Assembly (NCBI GenBank): GCA_035640715.1
Contig: DASQVO010000206.1
Coordinates: 1-14,019 of the forward strand
From: DASQVO01 sp035640715
GTDB lineage: Bacteria > Actinomycetota > Actinomycetes > Streptosporangiales > Streptosporangiaceae
Length of the DNA: 14,019 nt
Direction: 5' to 3'
Positions 6,395 through 12,757 of this stretch are shown here, piece by piece. How positions within the stretch are numbered: the first letter of the stretch is position 1; each line of letters opens with the position of its first letter. Position numbers and translations under genes: made by a program. The notes beneath the pieces are model-generated. The model searched no databases. It was not told the origin of the DNA and worked only from the letters and a program-made list of their open reading frames with translations.

Positions 6395-7411
6395 TGCCAT
6401 TGCTGAGCCGCTGGTTGGCGGAGCCGGCGGTAAGGGAACCGGCAGGAACGGGTTATTACTGGACGCGCAGCAGCGTCCCTTCCTGTGGAGCCGGACCTCC
6501 TCGCCGAAGACGCCCAGTGCGCAGTGGACGAACCGGGCCGCGCCGAACTGCGATTCTGTCGCGAGGTAGCGGGCTACCCGGGACGTCTCGGCGAGACCGC
6601 ACCGGTCGGCGGGCAGGGCCGCGAGCACCCCGGCGCCAACGGAGGCCCCGGGCAGGTGCAGCGCCGCCTCGCGCAGCCCTGCATTGCTCAGCGGCAGCGC
6701 TGCGGCCCGCGCCGCCGGCAGCCAGGTCCCGTGGTAACCACCTGCCAGCACTGCCTGGGTGCCGCCCAGCATGACCAGGTCGCTGACCGCCGCCCCGATG
6801 GGCACCTCTACGACATCGGCCCGCCCGTCCGGCTGGCAGACGGTGCACAGCATGGTCCCCGGCTCGGTGCGCGTGCCGGCACTGCGGAACGACGCCGCGC
6901 CGTACCGTGCGATCAGCGCGATATGGGCGAGGGTCTCCACGTTTTCTGCCAGCACCGGATGCGCGGCACCGCCATCCGGGCCCGGGAACGGGCCGGGGAC
7001 GCCGGCCACGTCGGTTGGCACGAGATCGATGCCGGCCTGTGCCCTGCTGGCAATGGCGGTTTGCAGGCTGTCGCGCAGGCGCGTGCTGGGCTGACGGCCC
7101 ACGCAGAGCCGTGCCCGCTGCGCGCGGACGGCCGCGGCGGCAAGCTGCAGCCCGTCCAGGACCAGGTGAGGTGACATCCACAGCAGTGCTGTGTCCTTGC
7201 GGCTCGCGGGCTCACCCAGTTCCGTATTGGCGTGCACGACCGGCACCCCGTCGGCGCGCCGCGCTGCCACGGCGTCCGCCAGAGCGGAATGCGCGGGGCG
7301 GCCGAAGCTGTCGCGACCTGTGAGGCCTGCCTCCTGCAGCAATTTGATCAGCCCTGGGGTATCCATCGTGGGTGGCCGCCCATGCCGGGCCAGGTGGTCT
7401 GTCAGTACCAC
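6377..7411 (-). CDS. Reduced NuoF/SLBB-type NADH-dehydrogenase-like protein, apparently lacking FMN and Fe-S motifs
   Basis: This protein is 344 aa. Clear family signs: NTELGEPASRKD (62-73, like NuoF NADEGEPGTxKD), SPHLVLDGLQLAA, NVETLAHIALIARYGAASF (157-175) and an SLBB-like stretch ending GGYHGTWLP (224-232). However, the FMN loop expected as GRGGAxFP reads GRDSFGRPA (32-40). The usual GEESAL segment before NVETLAH is not visible. At 286-293 ESQFGAAR joins the ES that normally precedes QCGPC directly to the C-terminal part (RFVHCALGVFGEEVRLHRKGRC), as if ~70 residues with the 4Fe-4S cysteines were deleted in frame. Relatives are usually above 400 aa. Start: GTG 7411 has GGAG eight bases upstream, but the frame stays open to 7492 with family-like sequence (RLLPERGAV) and no ATG, GTG or TTG. 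The C-terminus is Pro-rich. It may be a decaying gene or a cofactor-free scaffold. It sits between apbE and the two-component pair. Confidence 0.72.
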   Translation of the reverse strand: MVLTDHLARHGRPPTMDTPGLIKLLQEAGLTGRDSFGRPAHSALADAVAARRADGVPVVHANTELGEPASRKDTALLWMSPHLVLDGLQLAAAAVRAQRARLCVGRQPSTRLRDSLQTAIASRAQAGIDLVPTDVAGVPGPFPGPDGGAAHPVLAENVETLAHIALIARYGAASFRSAGTRTEPGTMLCTVCQPDGRADVVEVPIGAAVSDLVMLGGTQAVLAGGYHGTWLPAARAAALPLSNAGLREAALHLPGASVGAGVLAALPADRCGLAETSRVARYLATESQFGAARFVHCALGVFGEEVRLHRKGRCCASSNNPFLPVPLPPAPPTSGSAMALTRAY

Positions 7412-7569
7412 CGGGACGGCTCCGCGCTCGGGCAGCAGCCGGCAGACGCGGCTAGTGGGGAGTATCGCGACCTCCCAAACGGCTGTGCTGTTTCAGCAGG
7501 GCCCTTCACGGCCCAGGCGCCTATCCCGCAGAGCTTGGCGCAAGCTCCGCAGCGCCGCTTCTGCGAAAG

Positions 7570-7602
7570 CTATGAGTTTCCTATGAATACGGAATGAATA
7601 TC
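7570..7602. promoter_or_regulatory. Three 11-bp direct repeats, likely OmpR-type response-regulator binding site
   Basis: CTATGAGTTTC, CTATGAATACG and GAATGAATATC follow one another, with ATGA at 7572, 7583 and 7594. The shared core is (C/G)(T/A)ATGA(A/G)T. The period of exactly 11 bp, one helical turn, is the pattern bound head-to-tail by OmpR/PhoB-family regulators such as actinobacterial PhoP. The site is AT-rich in a GC-rich context, in the gap between apbE and the NuoF-like gene, and would lie upstream of the latter's promoter. The regulator encoded at 5576-6334 is the nearest candidate. Confidence 0.55.
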
Positions 7603-7623
7603 CACATTGACGCAGCGGCGGCA

Positions 7624-8670
7624 TCAGGCCTCGTCCGGCCAGCCGGCCACGGTCTCCACCCGGCCGCCGATGTCGACGAGGCGCGCCGGCAACCCGAGCG
7701 CTTCGAGCCAGCCGGTAGCGCGGTCACCGCGGATGATCGCCGCGGTGCTCGCCGCGTTGGCATCCGCGCATGTCGCTGCCGTCACCGAGACCGTGCGCCA
7801 GACCGGCGCGGGCGGTAGGCCGGTACGTGGATCCAGGATGTGGTGCAGGATGCTGCCGCCGCGCCTCCATCGCCGGGCGGCCGTGCTTGAGGTGGCCAGC
7901 CCGCCACCGTGGATCGCCACGACTGCCGACGGTTCCCCGGGAGGGTCCTCTGGGCGGCCCGTGACGTCCTGCACGCGGACCCGCCAGCCGCCCGGCGGCG
8001 TCTGGCCCGCCACGGCGATGTCCCCGCCGAGGCCGACCAGCACTCCGCAGCCCAGCTTGGCGGCGAGGCGCTCGGCGGCGCGGTCGGAGGCCCATGCCTT
8101 GGCGGTCGCGCCGAGGTCCAGGCGTACCCCGGCTGGCATGATGAGAGTGCGCGACGCCATGTCCAAGCGCACCTGCTGCCATCCGGGGACTGCCTTGACC
8201 GCGAGATCAAGCGCCGGGCCGTCCAGCGGCAGGAGGGCGAAGTCTCGGTCATAGCCGATGGCGACGATGGCGTCCCCGACGGTCGGATCGACGTCGCCGT
8301 CAGTCAGCGCGGCTGCGCGCAGCGCGACGCCGATGGCCTCTGCCAGCAGCGGGCTCAGCCTGACCGGCCGCCCCGCTGCCCGGTCGAGGGCGACCAGCTC
8401 CGAGTCAGGCCGGAAACGGCTGCAGGCGGTGTCAACCTCGGTGAGGAAGGTTTCAAGCAGCGAGCGTGCCTCCTCCAGCCGGGAGGGATCGGTGACCACC
8501 AGATGCACCCTGCAGCCCAGCGCCATCCATCCTGCCGAAGCCGTCGCCGCCGCCGCATCCGCCGCCGCGCCAGCCGCCGCATCCGTCCCCGAGCCATTCG
8601 GGTCCGGCCCGGTCAGGCCGCCGTACGTGGCGGTCGCGGGCCTGGCGGTATCGCCCTGGTGCTTTTCCAT
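7624..8670 (-). CDS. apbE: FAD:protein FMN transferase (ApbE family)
   Basis: This 348-aa enzyme would move FMN from FAD onto a Thr/Ser of a target protein, with Mg2+. Start: ATG 8670 has a strong GGAGG seven bases upstream; the longer open frame to 8877 is repeat sequence. Residues 1-47 are an Ala/Gly-rich leader without signal peptide, lipobox or membrane segment, so it looks cytoplasmic, as in many actinobacterial ApbE proteins. Family motifs: CSRFRPDSEL (83-92), DVDPTVGDAI (126-135), LDLGATAKAWASDRAAERL (184-202, K191), LVGLGGDIAVAG (211-222), HHILDPRTGLP (276-286, Mg/FAD site) and TVSVTAATCADANAAST (293-309, metal-binding D303). Its FMN-accepting partner is usually encoded next to it; none is seen here. 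The neighbouring NuoF-like gene suggests a former flavin electron-transfer operon. Confidence 0.92.
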   Translation of the reverse strand: MEKHQGDTARPATATYGGLTGPDPNGSGTDAAAGAAADAAAATASAGWMALGCRVHLVVTDPSRLEEARSLLETFLTEVDTACSRFRPDSELVALDRAAGRPVRLSPLLAEAIGVALRAAALTDGDVDPTVGDAIVAIGYDRDFALLPLDGPALDLAVKAVPGWQQVRLDMASRTLIMPAGVRLDLGATAKAWASDRAAERLAAKLGCGVLVGLGGDIAVAGQTPPGGWRVRVQDVTGRPEDPPGEPSAVVAIHGGGLATSSTAARRWRRGGSILHHILDPRTGLPPAPVWRTVSVTAATCADANAASTAAIIRGDRATGWLEALGLPARLVDIGGRVETVAGWPDEA

Positions 8671-8741
8671 GCGGCATCCTCCGGCGTTGTATGGCCACGT
8701 AGATCCAAGTGTGGCGCGCCAGCGGATCGCTGAGTAACAGC

Positions 8742-8779
8742 TCTCAGGCGCCTGTGCGAATCTCAGGTGCCTGTGCCAA
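8742..8779. repeat. Two-copy 19-bp tandem repeat
   Basis: TCTCAGGCGCCTGTGCGAA (8742-8760) is followed directly by TCTCAGGTGCCTGTGCCAA (8761-8779), two mismatches apart. The first copy holds the palindrome CAGGCGCCTG. It lies 72 bp upstream of the apbE start, in its promoter region, so it could be a regulator site. Confidence 0.65.
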
Positions 8780-8790
8780 GGCGCCGCGGT

Positions 8791-8895
8791 TCCGGGTGAG
8801 GGCCGCGCCGACGGCAATTCAGGTCCGGGGTGAGGGCCGCGCCGGCGGCAACGCGGGTCTGGGGGTGAGGGCCGCACCGGCGGCGCGGCGCAGGG
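8791..8895. repeat. Three imperfect ~34-bp tandem repeats
   Basis: The core GGTGAGGGCCGC recurs at 8795, 8829 and 8864 (spacing 34 and 35 bp), each copy followed by a GCCGRCGGC-like stretch. This fills most of the gap between the CYTH gene end and the apbE start. The repeats read open in several frames only because of their composition; no protein is inferred. Confidence 0.7.
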
Positions 8896-8927
8896 CTATT
8901 CCGGCGGCGCGGTGCGGTCCCAGAGGA

Positions 8928-9542
8928 CTAGTTCCCCGTGCTGAGCAGGCGGCTAAGCTTGGACGAGGCCTCGGATGGCCGCGCTCCGGCCTCTCGCAGG
9001 AGCTTGCCGGCCGCCTCGAGCAGGCCGGGCTGGGCGGCGGCGATCTCCACCTCGATCTCGCGCCACCGCAGCGGACTGTCCTGCCGGGCCGACGGCCCGC
9101 TCCACCGTGCGGTCACCAGGTCGTCCGCCACCTCGGCGAGCACCTCGCCGGCGGGGCCAGTCAGCCGCCGGACGGTACGGGTAGTCTCCAGGATCCCGAC
9201 GGGGTGCAGCGGCATCCCCTCCGTGATCTCCGCCACCAGGGCTTCCAGGTGCTGCGGGACGCTCCCGGTGGCAGCGCTCAGCGGCACGTGCGCTTCGCGC
9301 CTGGTGCCTGGCCGGACGGGAAGCTTGAGGTGCCATCCCTCATCGGTTCCGCCCGTCCGGCGGCGCAACGTCACGCCGTGAGCGGCAAGCCGCATGTCCC
9401 TGGTGTCGAAGTAGGTGGCGGAAAGCTGATACCGCTCAGGTGCGCTGACCCCGGCGCACCCGGGGATGGAGCGGAAATCCGGCACGGCGAAGTCCGGGTC
9501 CACGTCGTACTTCTGCTCAGTTTCGAGATGACTCGTCTCCAT
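8928..9542 (-). CDS. Stand-alone CYTH domain protein (triphosphate tunnel metalloenzyme)
   Basis: This protein is 204 aa from ATG 9542, chosen because AAGGA lies eight bases upstream; ATG 9551 would have no spacing from that site. It carries the family signature ExExK near the N-terminus (LETEQKYDV: E7, E9, K11). Further tunnel strands follow: YFDTRDMRLAAHGVTLRRRTGG, WHLKLPV and WREIEVEI. CYTH enzymes bind triphosphate groups with a divalent metal and hydrolyse inorganic triphosphate, thiamine triphosphate or similar, or make cAMP. The exact substrate is unknown here. Many actinobacterial CYTH proteins are fused to a CHAD helical domain; this one ends right after the CYTH core (SSKLSRLLSTGN), so CHAD is missing. 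It has its own promoter at 9568-9596 and no clear functional tie to its neighbours. Confidence 0.88.
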   Translation of the reverse strand: METSHLETEQKYDVDPDFAVPDFRSIPGCAGVSAPERYQLSATYFDTRDMRLAAHGVTLRRRTGGTDEGWHLKLPVRPGTRREAHVPLSAATGSVPQHLEALVAEITEGMPLHPVGILETTRTVRRLTGPAGEVLAEVADDLVTARWSGPSARQDSPLRWREIEVEIAAAQPGLLEAAGKLLREAGARPSEASSKLSRLLSTGN

Positions 9543-9567
9543 GCCGCTCATCCTTCAACGTTACGGG

Positions 9568-9596
9568 ATTATGAACAGCTGGCAAACACGTGACAG
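9568..9596 (-). promoter_or_regulatory. Promoter of the CYTH gene
   Basis: On the minus strand CTGTCA (9596-9591) and CATAAT (9573-9568) are separated by exactly 17 bases, a housekeeping sigma-type arrangement. The predicted start is near 9561, a leader of ~20 bases holding the AAGGA ribosome binding site. The local sequence is AT-rich compared with its surroundings. Confidence 0.55.
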
Positions 9597-9608
9597 ATTA
9601 AACGGATG

Positions 9609-11018
9609 TTAAACCTGCGGCGCAGGGGGAGCGGGGCTCCTGGCGGGCCCGGGGTAGACGACGAATGTGGTGTGCGGCCGGTCGATGACGATCGCGTCTC
9701 CGCCGCCTGCCGGGCCGCTGGCCGCACCGGCGGCCGGGACCCCGGTCGCCGGGGCGCTGGCCGATGCCTCGCTGGCCGGTGGGCCGGCCGGCTTAGGATA
9801 TGCGCTGATGCGCAGGCTTCCTGTGCCGGGACGGCCCGCGGCGTCCCACTCCCGGAGCAGATCCGCGAGCTCGCGCGCGAGCCCGGAGCCTTGAGGGCCG
9901 TAGCCGATCGCGCTGAGCGCGAATTCCGCGACCCGGGCCTGCTGATCACGGTGGTCCGGCGCCCATGGGCTGGGCGCCCGTGGGCGGGGCGGCCGTGGGC
10001 TGTGCCGGTACGGACGGCCGCCGGGAGTGCCTGGCCGCATGAGAGCCGCGAAGCTGTCACCATCGAAGATGCCGGCGGTGATGTGCCGGTCCTGGATCCG
10101 TACTGGCGCGCGGCCCAGCAGGGCGGCACCGGCCGGGCCGCCCGCACTGAGCACGCCCCAGCGCGGCTCGCGCAGGGCCATCCACAGCCCCAGCCCGTCG
10201 AAGAGCTGCGCCGGGCCGGCGGCGACATCCGTGGCGCACTCGGCGGCCGGACCGGCGAGGGCGCGTGAGACGGCGGCGATGTCGAGCTCGCGGCCGTCCG
10301 GCAGCGTGACCGCCAGCTCCCTGTCGTCCCCTGTCACCTGCGTGCGTTCGGGCCCGGCAAGTGTTCCCCGCATGCGCATGAATCCGCACGGCACCACGGA
10401 ACGGCTCTGCCAGGCCCCGCCGGCCTGCTCGAACGCCACCGAGCGCTGCGCTCCCCGCACGTCAAGCGGTACGACGATGCGGCCGCCGGGCGCCAGCTGG
10501 CCGAGCCACGCGGGGGCCAGGTCGCTGACCCCGACAGTCGCGATCACGCGGTCATAGGGCGCACCGGCCGGGTGACCGGCCGCGCCATCCCCGCACGCGA
10601 CGGTCACGTCCGGGTAGCCGGCCGCCATCAGGTGCGCCCGGGCCTGGTCGGCCACGTCCCGGTCGATGTCGACGGTGACGACGTCGCCCTCCGCGCCCAC
10701 GATGCGCTTCATCAGCGCCGCGTTGTAGCCGGTGCCGGCGCCGATCTCCAGTACCCGGTGCTGCGGGGCAAGCCCGAGCTGGTCCAGCATGATCGCCATG
10801 ATGGTGGGCTGCGAGGATGAGCTGATCGGCTGGCCGTCGGCGCCGCGCTTGGTGACGATGGCCTCGTCGCGGTACGCCGAAACGGGCGGCAGGTCCGGCA
10901 GGAATACGTGCCGCGGCACTGCGCGCAGGGCCTCGGCCACCGGGCCGCTGACCGGGTACCCCCCTGCGGTCACCTGGCTCACCATTTTCTCCCGCATCCG
11001 GGCCAGGTCAGCGTTCAC
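9609..11018 (-). CDS. SAM-dependent protein methyltransferase of the isoaspartate-methyltransferase type (FxLD-system-like)
   Basis: This protein is 469 aa from GTG 11018, chosen for AGGGGG seven bases upstream; TTG 11069 and ATG 10997 are alternatives. The first ~200 residues match protein-L-isoaspartate O-methyltransferase: REKMVSQV at the N-terminus, VPRHVFLP, AYRDEAIVTK, the substrate loop GQPISSSSQPTIMAIML, SAM motif I VLEIGAGTGYNAAL (89-102) and acidic VDID (D117). Then come APYDRVIATVGV and LAPGGRIVVPL. The extra C-terminal domain (LFDGLGLWMALREPRWGVL ... GSLRISAYP ... IDRPHTTFVVYP) is that of the actinobacterial 'methyltransferase, FxLD system' group, known beside FxLD ribosomal peptides; no such peptide gene is seen here. 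Two low-complexity insertions stand out: an Arg/Pro-rich one (~9945-10021) and an Ala/Gly/Pro/Ser-rich one (~9695-9795). This makes it longer than the ~400 aa I expect for the group. Confidence 0.83.
   Translation of the reverse strand: MNADLARMREKMVSQVTAGGYPVSGPVAEALRAVPRHVFLPDLPPVSAYRDEAIVTKRGADGQPISSSSQPTIMAIMLDQLGLAPQHRVLEIGAGTGYNAALMKRIVGAEGDVVTVDIDRDVADQARAHLMAAGYPDVTVACGDGAAGHPAGAPYDRVIATVGVSDLAPAWLGQLAPGGRIVVPLDVRGAQRSVAFEQAGGAWQSRSVVPCGFMRMRGTLAGPERTQVTGDDRELAVTLPDGRELDIAAVSRALAGPAAECATDVAAGPAQLFDGLGLWMALREPRWGVLSAGGPAGAALLGRAPVRIQDRHITAGIFDGDSFAALMRPGTPGGRPYRHSPRPPRPRAPSPWAPDHRDQQARVAEFALSAIGYGPQGSGLARELADLLREWDAAGRPGTGSLRISAYPKPAGPPASEASASAPATGVPAAGAASGPAGGGDAIVIDRPHTTFVVYPGPARSPAPPAPQV
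9958..10003. repeat. Short tandem repeats inside the methyltransferase gene
   Basis: Three ~15-bp units of the form GCCCATGGGCTGG, GCCCGTGGGCGGG and GGCCGTGGGCTG follow one another and encode the Arg/Pro-rich insertion (HSPRPPRPRAPSPWAP). The reading frame is kept, so the insertion probably arose by slippage. Confidence 0.55.
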
Positions 11019-11133
11019 CGCACCGCCCCCTGCGGCCGGCCACCTGCGGGGCGCCCCGAAGGTGGCCAACGTGCCGTTTTCCGTGCCGAACGAGTGCGGG
11101 TGATACCAGGGACGCCGGGCCGCGATCGTGCGG

Positions 11134-12504
11134 TCACGGCAATTGCATGATCTGTCTGAGCATGCGGAGCGCGGGCTGCCGCAGGCGGACCGCGGCGATC
11201 AAGAAGCCCGCGAAGGCGATCAGCCCGGCGAAGACCATGGAGTTGCCGGCCAGGATCTGCAGCCCATGCCAGTGATATTCCTTGTACCAGGGCTCGTCGC
11301 CGTAGGCGAAGTACGTGCTCGGGCCGTACCAGAATAGGCCCGCCGGCGTCACTCCCTGCGTCGGATCCCAGAACTGGGGCCAGGCACCGAAGACGAGCAC
11401 CAGCGCGGCGGTCGCCGCCCACCAGGCGCAGCGGGCGGTGCCGCGGGCCTGGACCGCCAGGTGGCCGAGCAGCGCGATGCCCAGCGCGACCCATACCCAG
11501 TGGTGATCCCAGCTCAGCGGCGACACCAGCAGCCCGGTCAGCGCGCAGGTGAGCATTCCGGGAACGGGGTGGCCGGCGTGGTACAGCGCGGCGGCGATGA
11601 GCAGGCCGAGGACCCCGATCACCAGGGCCGTGGCCAGCCATGGCCCGCTCGAGGCCGCCACGCTCCCGGCGAAGCGGGTGAGGACGCCGTGGAGTGACTG
11701 ATTGCCCCTTGTGCCCAGGAAAACGATCCGGTTCGCCTTTATGAACATCCCGGACTGCCAGTACTCAACGGAATCGTGCGGCAGGATCACGTACCCGACG
11801 ACGATGGTGGCGATGAACGTCCCCGTGGCGGTAGCTGCCTGCCGGAACCTGCCGGTGAGCAGCAGGTAGGGGATGAAGATCAGCGGCACCAGCTTGATGC
11901 CGGCGGCGACGCCGATCGCGGTTCCGTTCCACCAGCGCCGCCCAGGCAGCAGCAGGTCCACGGTGACGAGCAGCATGAGCAGCAGGTTGATCTGGCCGAG
12001 GGCGAGGTTCTGCTGCACCGGCTCCGTCAGCAGCGCCACGGCGGTGACGAGCAGGGTGGCGCCGGCGCGGACCCGCCGGCTGGAGTAACCGAGGGCGCCG
12101 AAGGTCAGCCAGATCGACAGGGTGAGCGCACCCAGGCTGGCCAGGGTCATCACCCAGCGCAGCACGGTCCACGCCAGCAGCGAGCCGACCGCGAAGCTGA
12201 TCGCGGCGAATGGCGTGTACGTGAAGCTGGCCTGTTCCTGGCCGCGCCAGGAGTACAGCGGAGCGTATCTGGCGGGATTGTACGGTGGCGAGACGTGCCG
12301 GACGATCAGGCCGCCCTCGCGGTACACGACGAGGTCCCGCATGGCGGCCAGCACGGACAGATGGGTGACCAGGTCCGCGACGTAGACAGCCAGCACGAGC
12401 ACGAGCACCGCGGCGCCAGCCGGCAGCAGCCACCGCCCGGCGTCCCGCGCAGGCGGGGATCCTCCCGCCCGTCCCGGGGCAACGGCCTGTCCTGCCTGTG
12501 CCAC
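11134..12504 (-). CDS. GT87-family polyprenol-phosphate-mannose-dependent mannosyltransferase-like membrane protein
   Basis: This 456-aa polytopic protein has about 10-12 hydrophobic segments. Start: GTG 12504 with AAGGGA five bases upstream. After a cytoplasmic leader (1-25) and TM1 (~26-45), the first outer loop carries MRDLVVYREGG (D57), matching the D-x-x-x-Y pattern with the catalytic aspartate of GT87/PimE enzymes, followed by SPPYNP and SFTYTPFAA. LGQINLLLMLLVTVDLL and AAGIKLVPLIFIPYLLL are family hallmarks, as are NQSLHGVLTR and SPLSWDHHWVW. Relatives add mannose (or a similar sugar) from a lipid-phosphate donor on the outer face of the membrane to glycolipids such as phosphatidylinositol mannosides. 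The acceptor here is unknown. It stands alone, upstream of the methyltransferase by 115 bp, on the same strand. Confidence 0.88.
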   Translation of the reverse strand: MAQAGQAVAPGRAGGSPPARDAGRWLLPAGAAVLVLVLAVYVADLVTHLSVLAAMRDLVVYREGGLIVRHVSPPYNPARYAPLYSWRGQEQASFTYTPFAAISFAVGSLLAWTVLRWVMTLASLGALTLSIWLTFGALGYSSRRVRAGATLLVTAVALLTEPVQQNLALGQINLLLMLLVTVDLLLPGRRWWNGTAIGVAAGIKLVPLIFIPYLLLTGRFRQAATATGTFIATIVVGYVILPHDSVEYWQSGMFIKANRIVFLGTRGNQSLHGVLTRFAGSVAASSGPWLATALVIGVLGLLIAAALYHAGHPVPGMLTCALTGLLVSPLSWDHHWVWVALGIALLGHLAVQARGTARCAWWAATAALVLVFGAWPQFWDPTQGVTPAGLFWYGPSTYFAYGDEPWYKEYHWHGLQILAGNSMVFAGLIAFAGFLIAAVRLRQPALRMLRQIMQLP

Positions 12505-12757
12505 GAAGATCCCTTCGCCGACGCTGTCTGGCCGGGTGCCTGGCGCCAGCCGCGCGGGCCATGTCCCGGTCTCAGCGGCACCGTACCCAGGCCCGGGCAG
12601 ATGATAGCGGCTGTAGCGGCTCCATGACCGGCATTTCGGTACGGATGCCGCCTATCGTAGCGCTGCTGAGGCAAAACTCGCCCCGCATGCGAAGGTGGCC
12701 GGCGGCAGGGCCGCCGGCCACCAGGCTCGGATCAGCGTTGGGTGATCAGCGCTCCTC
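12505..12757. other. Intergenic region upstream of the GT87 gene
   Basis: This 253-bp gap holds the hairpin at 12694-12722, the direct repeat GATCAGCG at 12730-12737 and 12744-12751 (14 bp apart) and, presumably, the GT87 promoter. On the minus strand a TATCAT -10-like box is visible around 12600 without a convincing -35. No RNA gene or small ORF with a ribosome binding site was seen. Confidence 0.4.
12694..12722. terminator. Strong GC hairpin downstream of the four-helix membrane protein gene
   Basis: A perfect inverted repeat: GGTGGCCGGCGGC, loop AGGG or AGG, GCCGCCGGCCACC (13-bp arms). It begins 35 bp past the stop of the minus-strand gene ending at 12758 and lies ~190 bp upstream of the GT87 start, so it probably ends the first transcript. 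No T-run follows at once, though GTTTTG appears ~20 bp further on; such U-less hairpins are common in actinomycetes. Confidence 0.6.

Noticed and set aside
5459..6406. Plus-strand open frame opposite the response regulator
   Set aside because: It is antisense to a gene with full receiver and winged-helix motifs and shows no family features of its own.
6485..7174. Plus-strand open frame opposite the NuoF-like gene
   Set aside because: The minus strand carries recognisable NuoF/SLBB motifs; the plus-strand product shows none.
7493..7495. TGA in frame upstream of the NuoF-like GTG as a possible selenocysteine codon
   Set aside because: It was tempting because selA is in the window, but the upstream codons do not resemble any protein I know, no SECIS-like hairpin directly follows, and no start codon with a ribosome binding site precedes it.
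8791..8895. Repeats as a CRISPR array
   Set aside because: The units are directly tandem without unique spacers, highly GC-rich and imperfect, and no cas gene is present.
11019..11133. FxLD precursor peptide gene next to the methyltransferase
   Set aside because: The gap is only 115 bp, with no small ORF carrying an F-x-L-D motif or a Cys/Ser/Thr-rich core on either strand. The same holds for 9543-9608.
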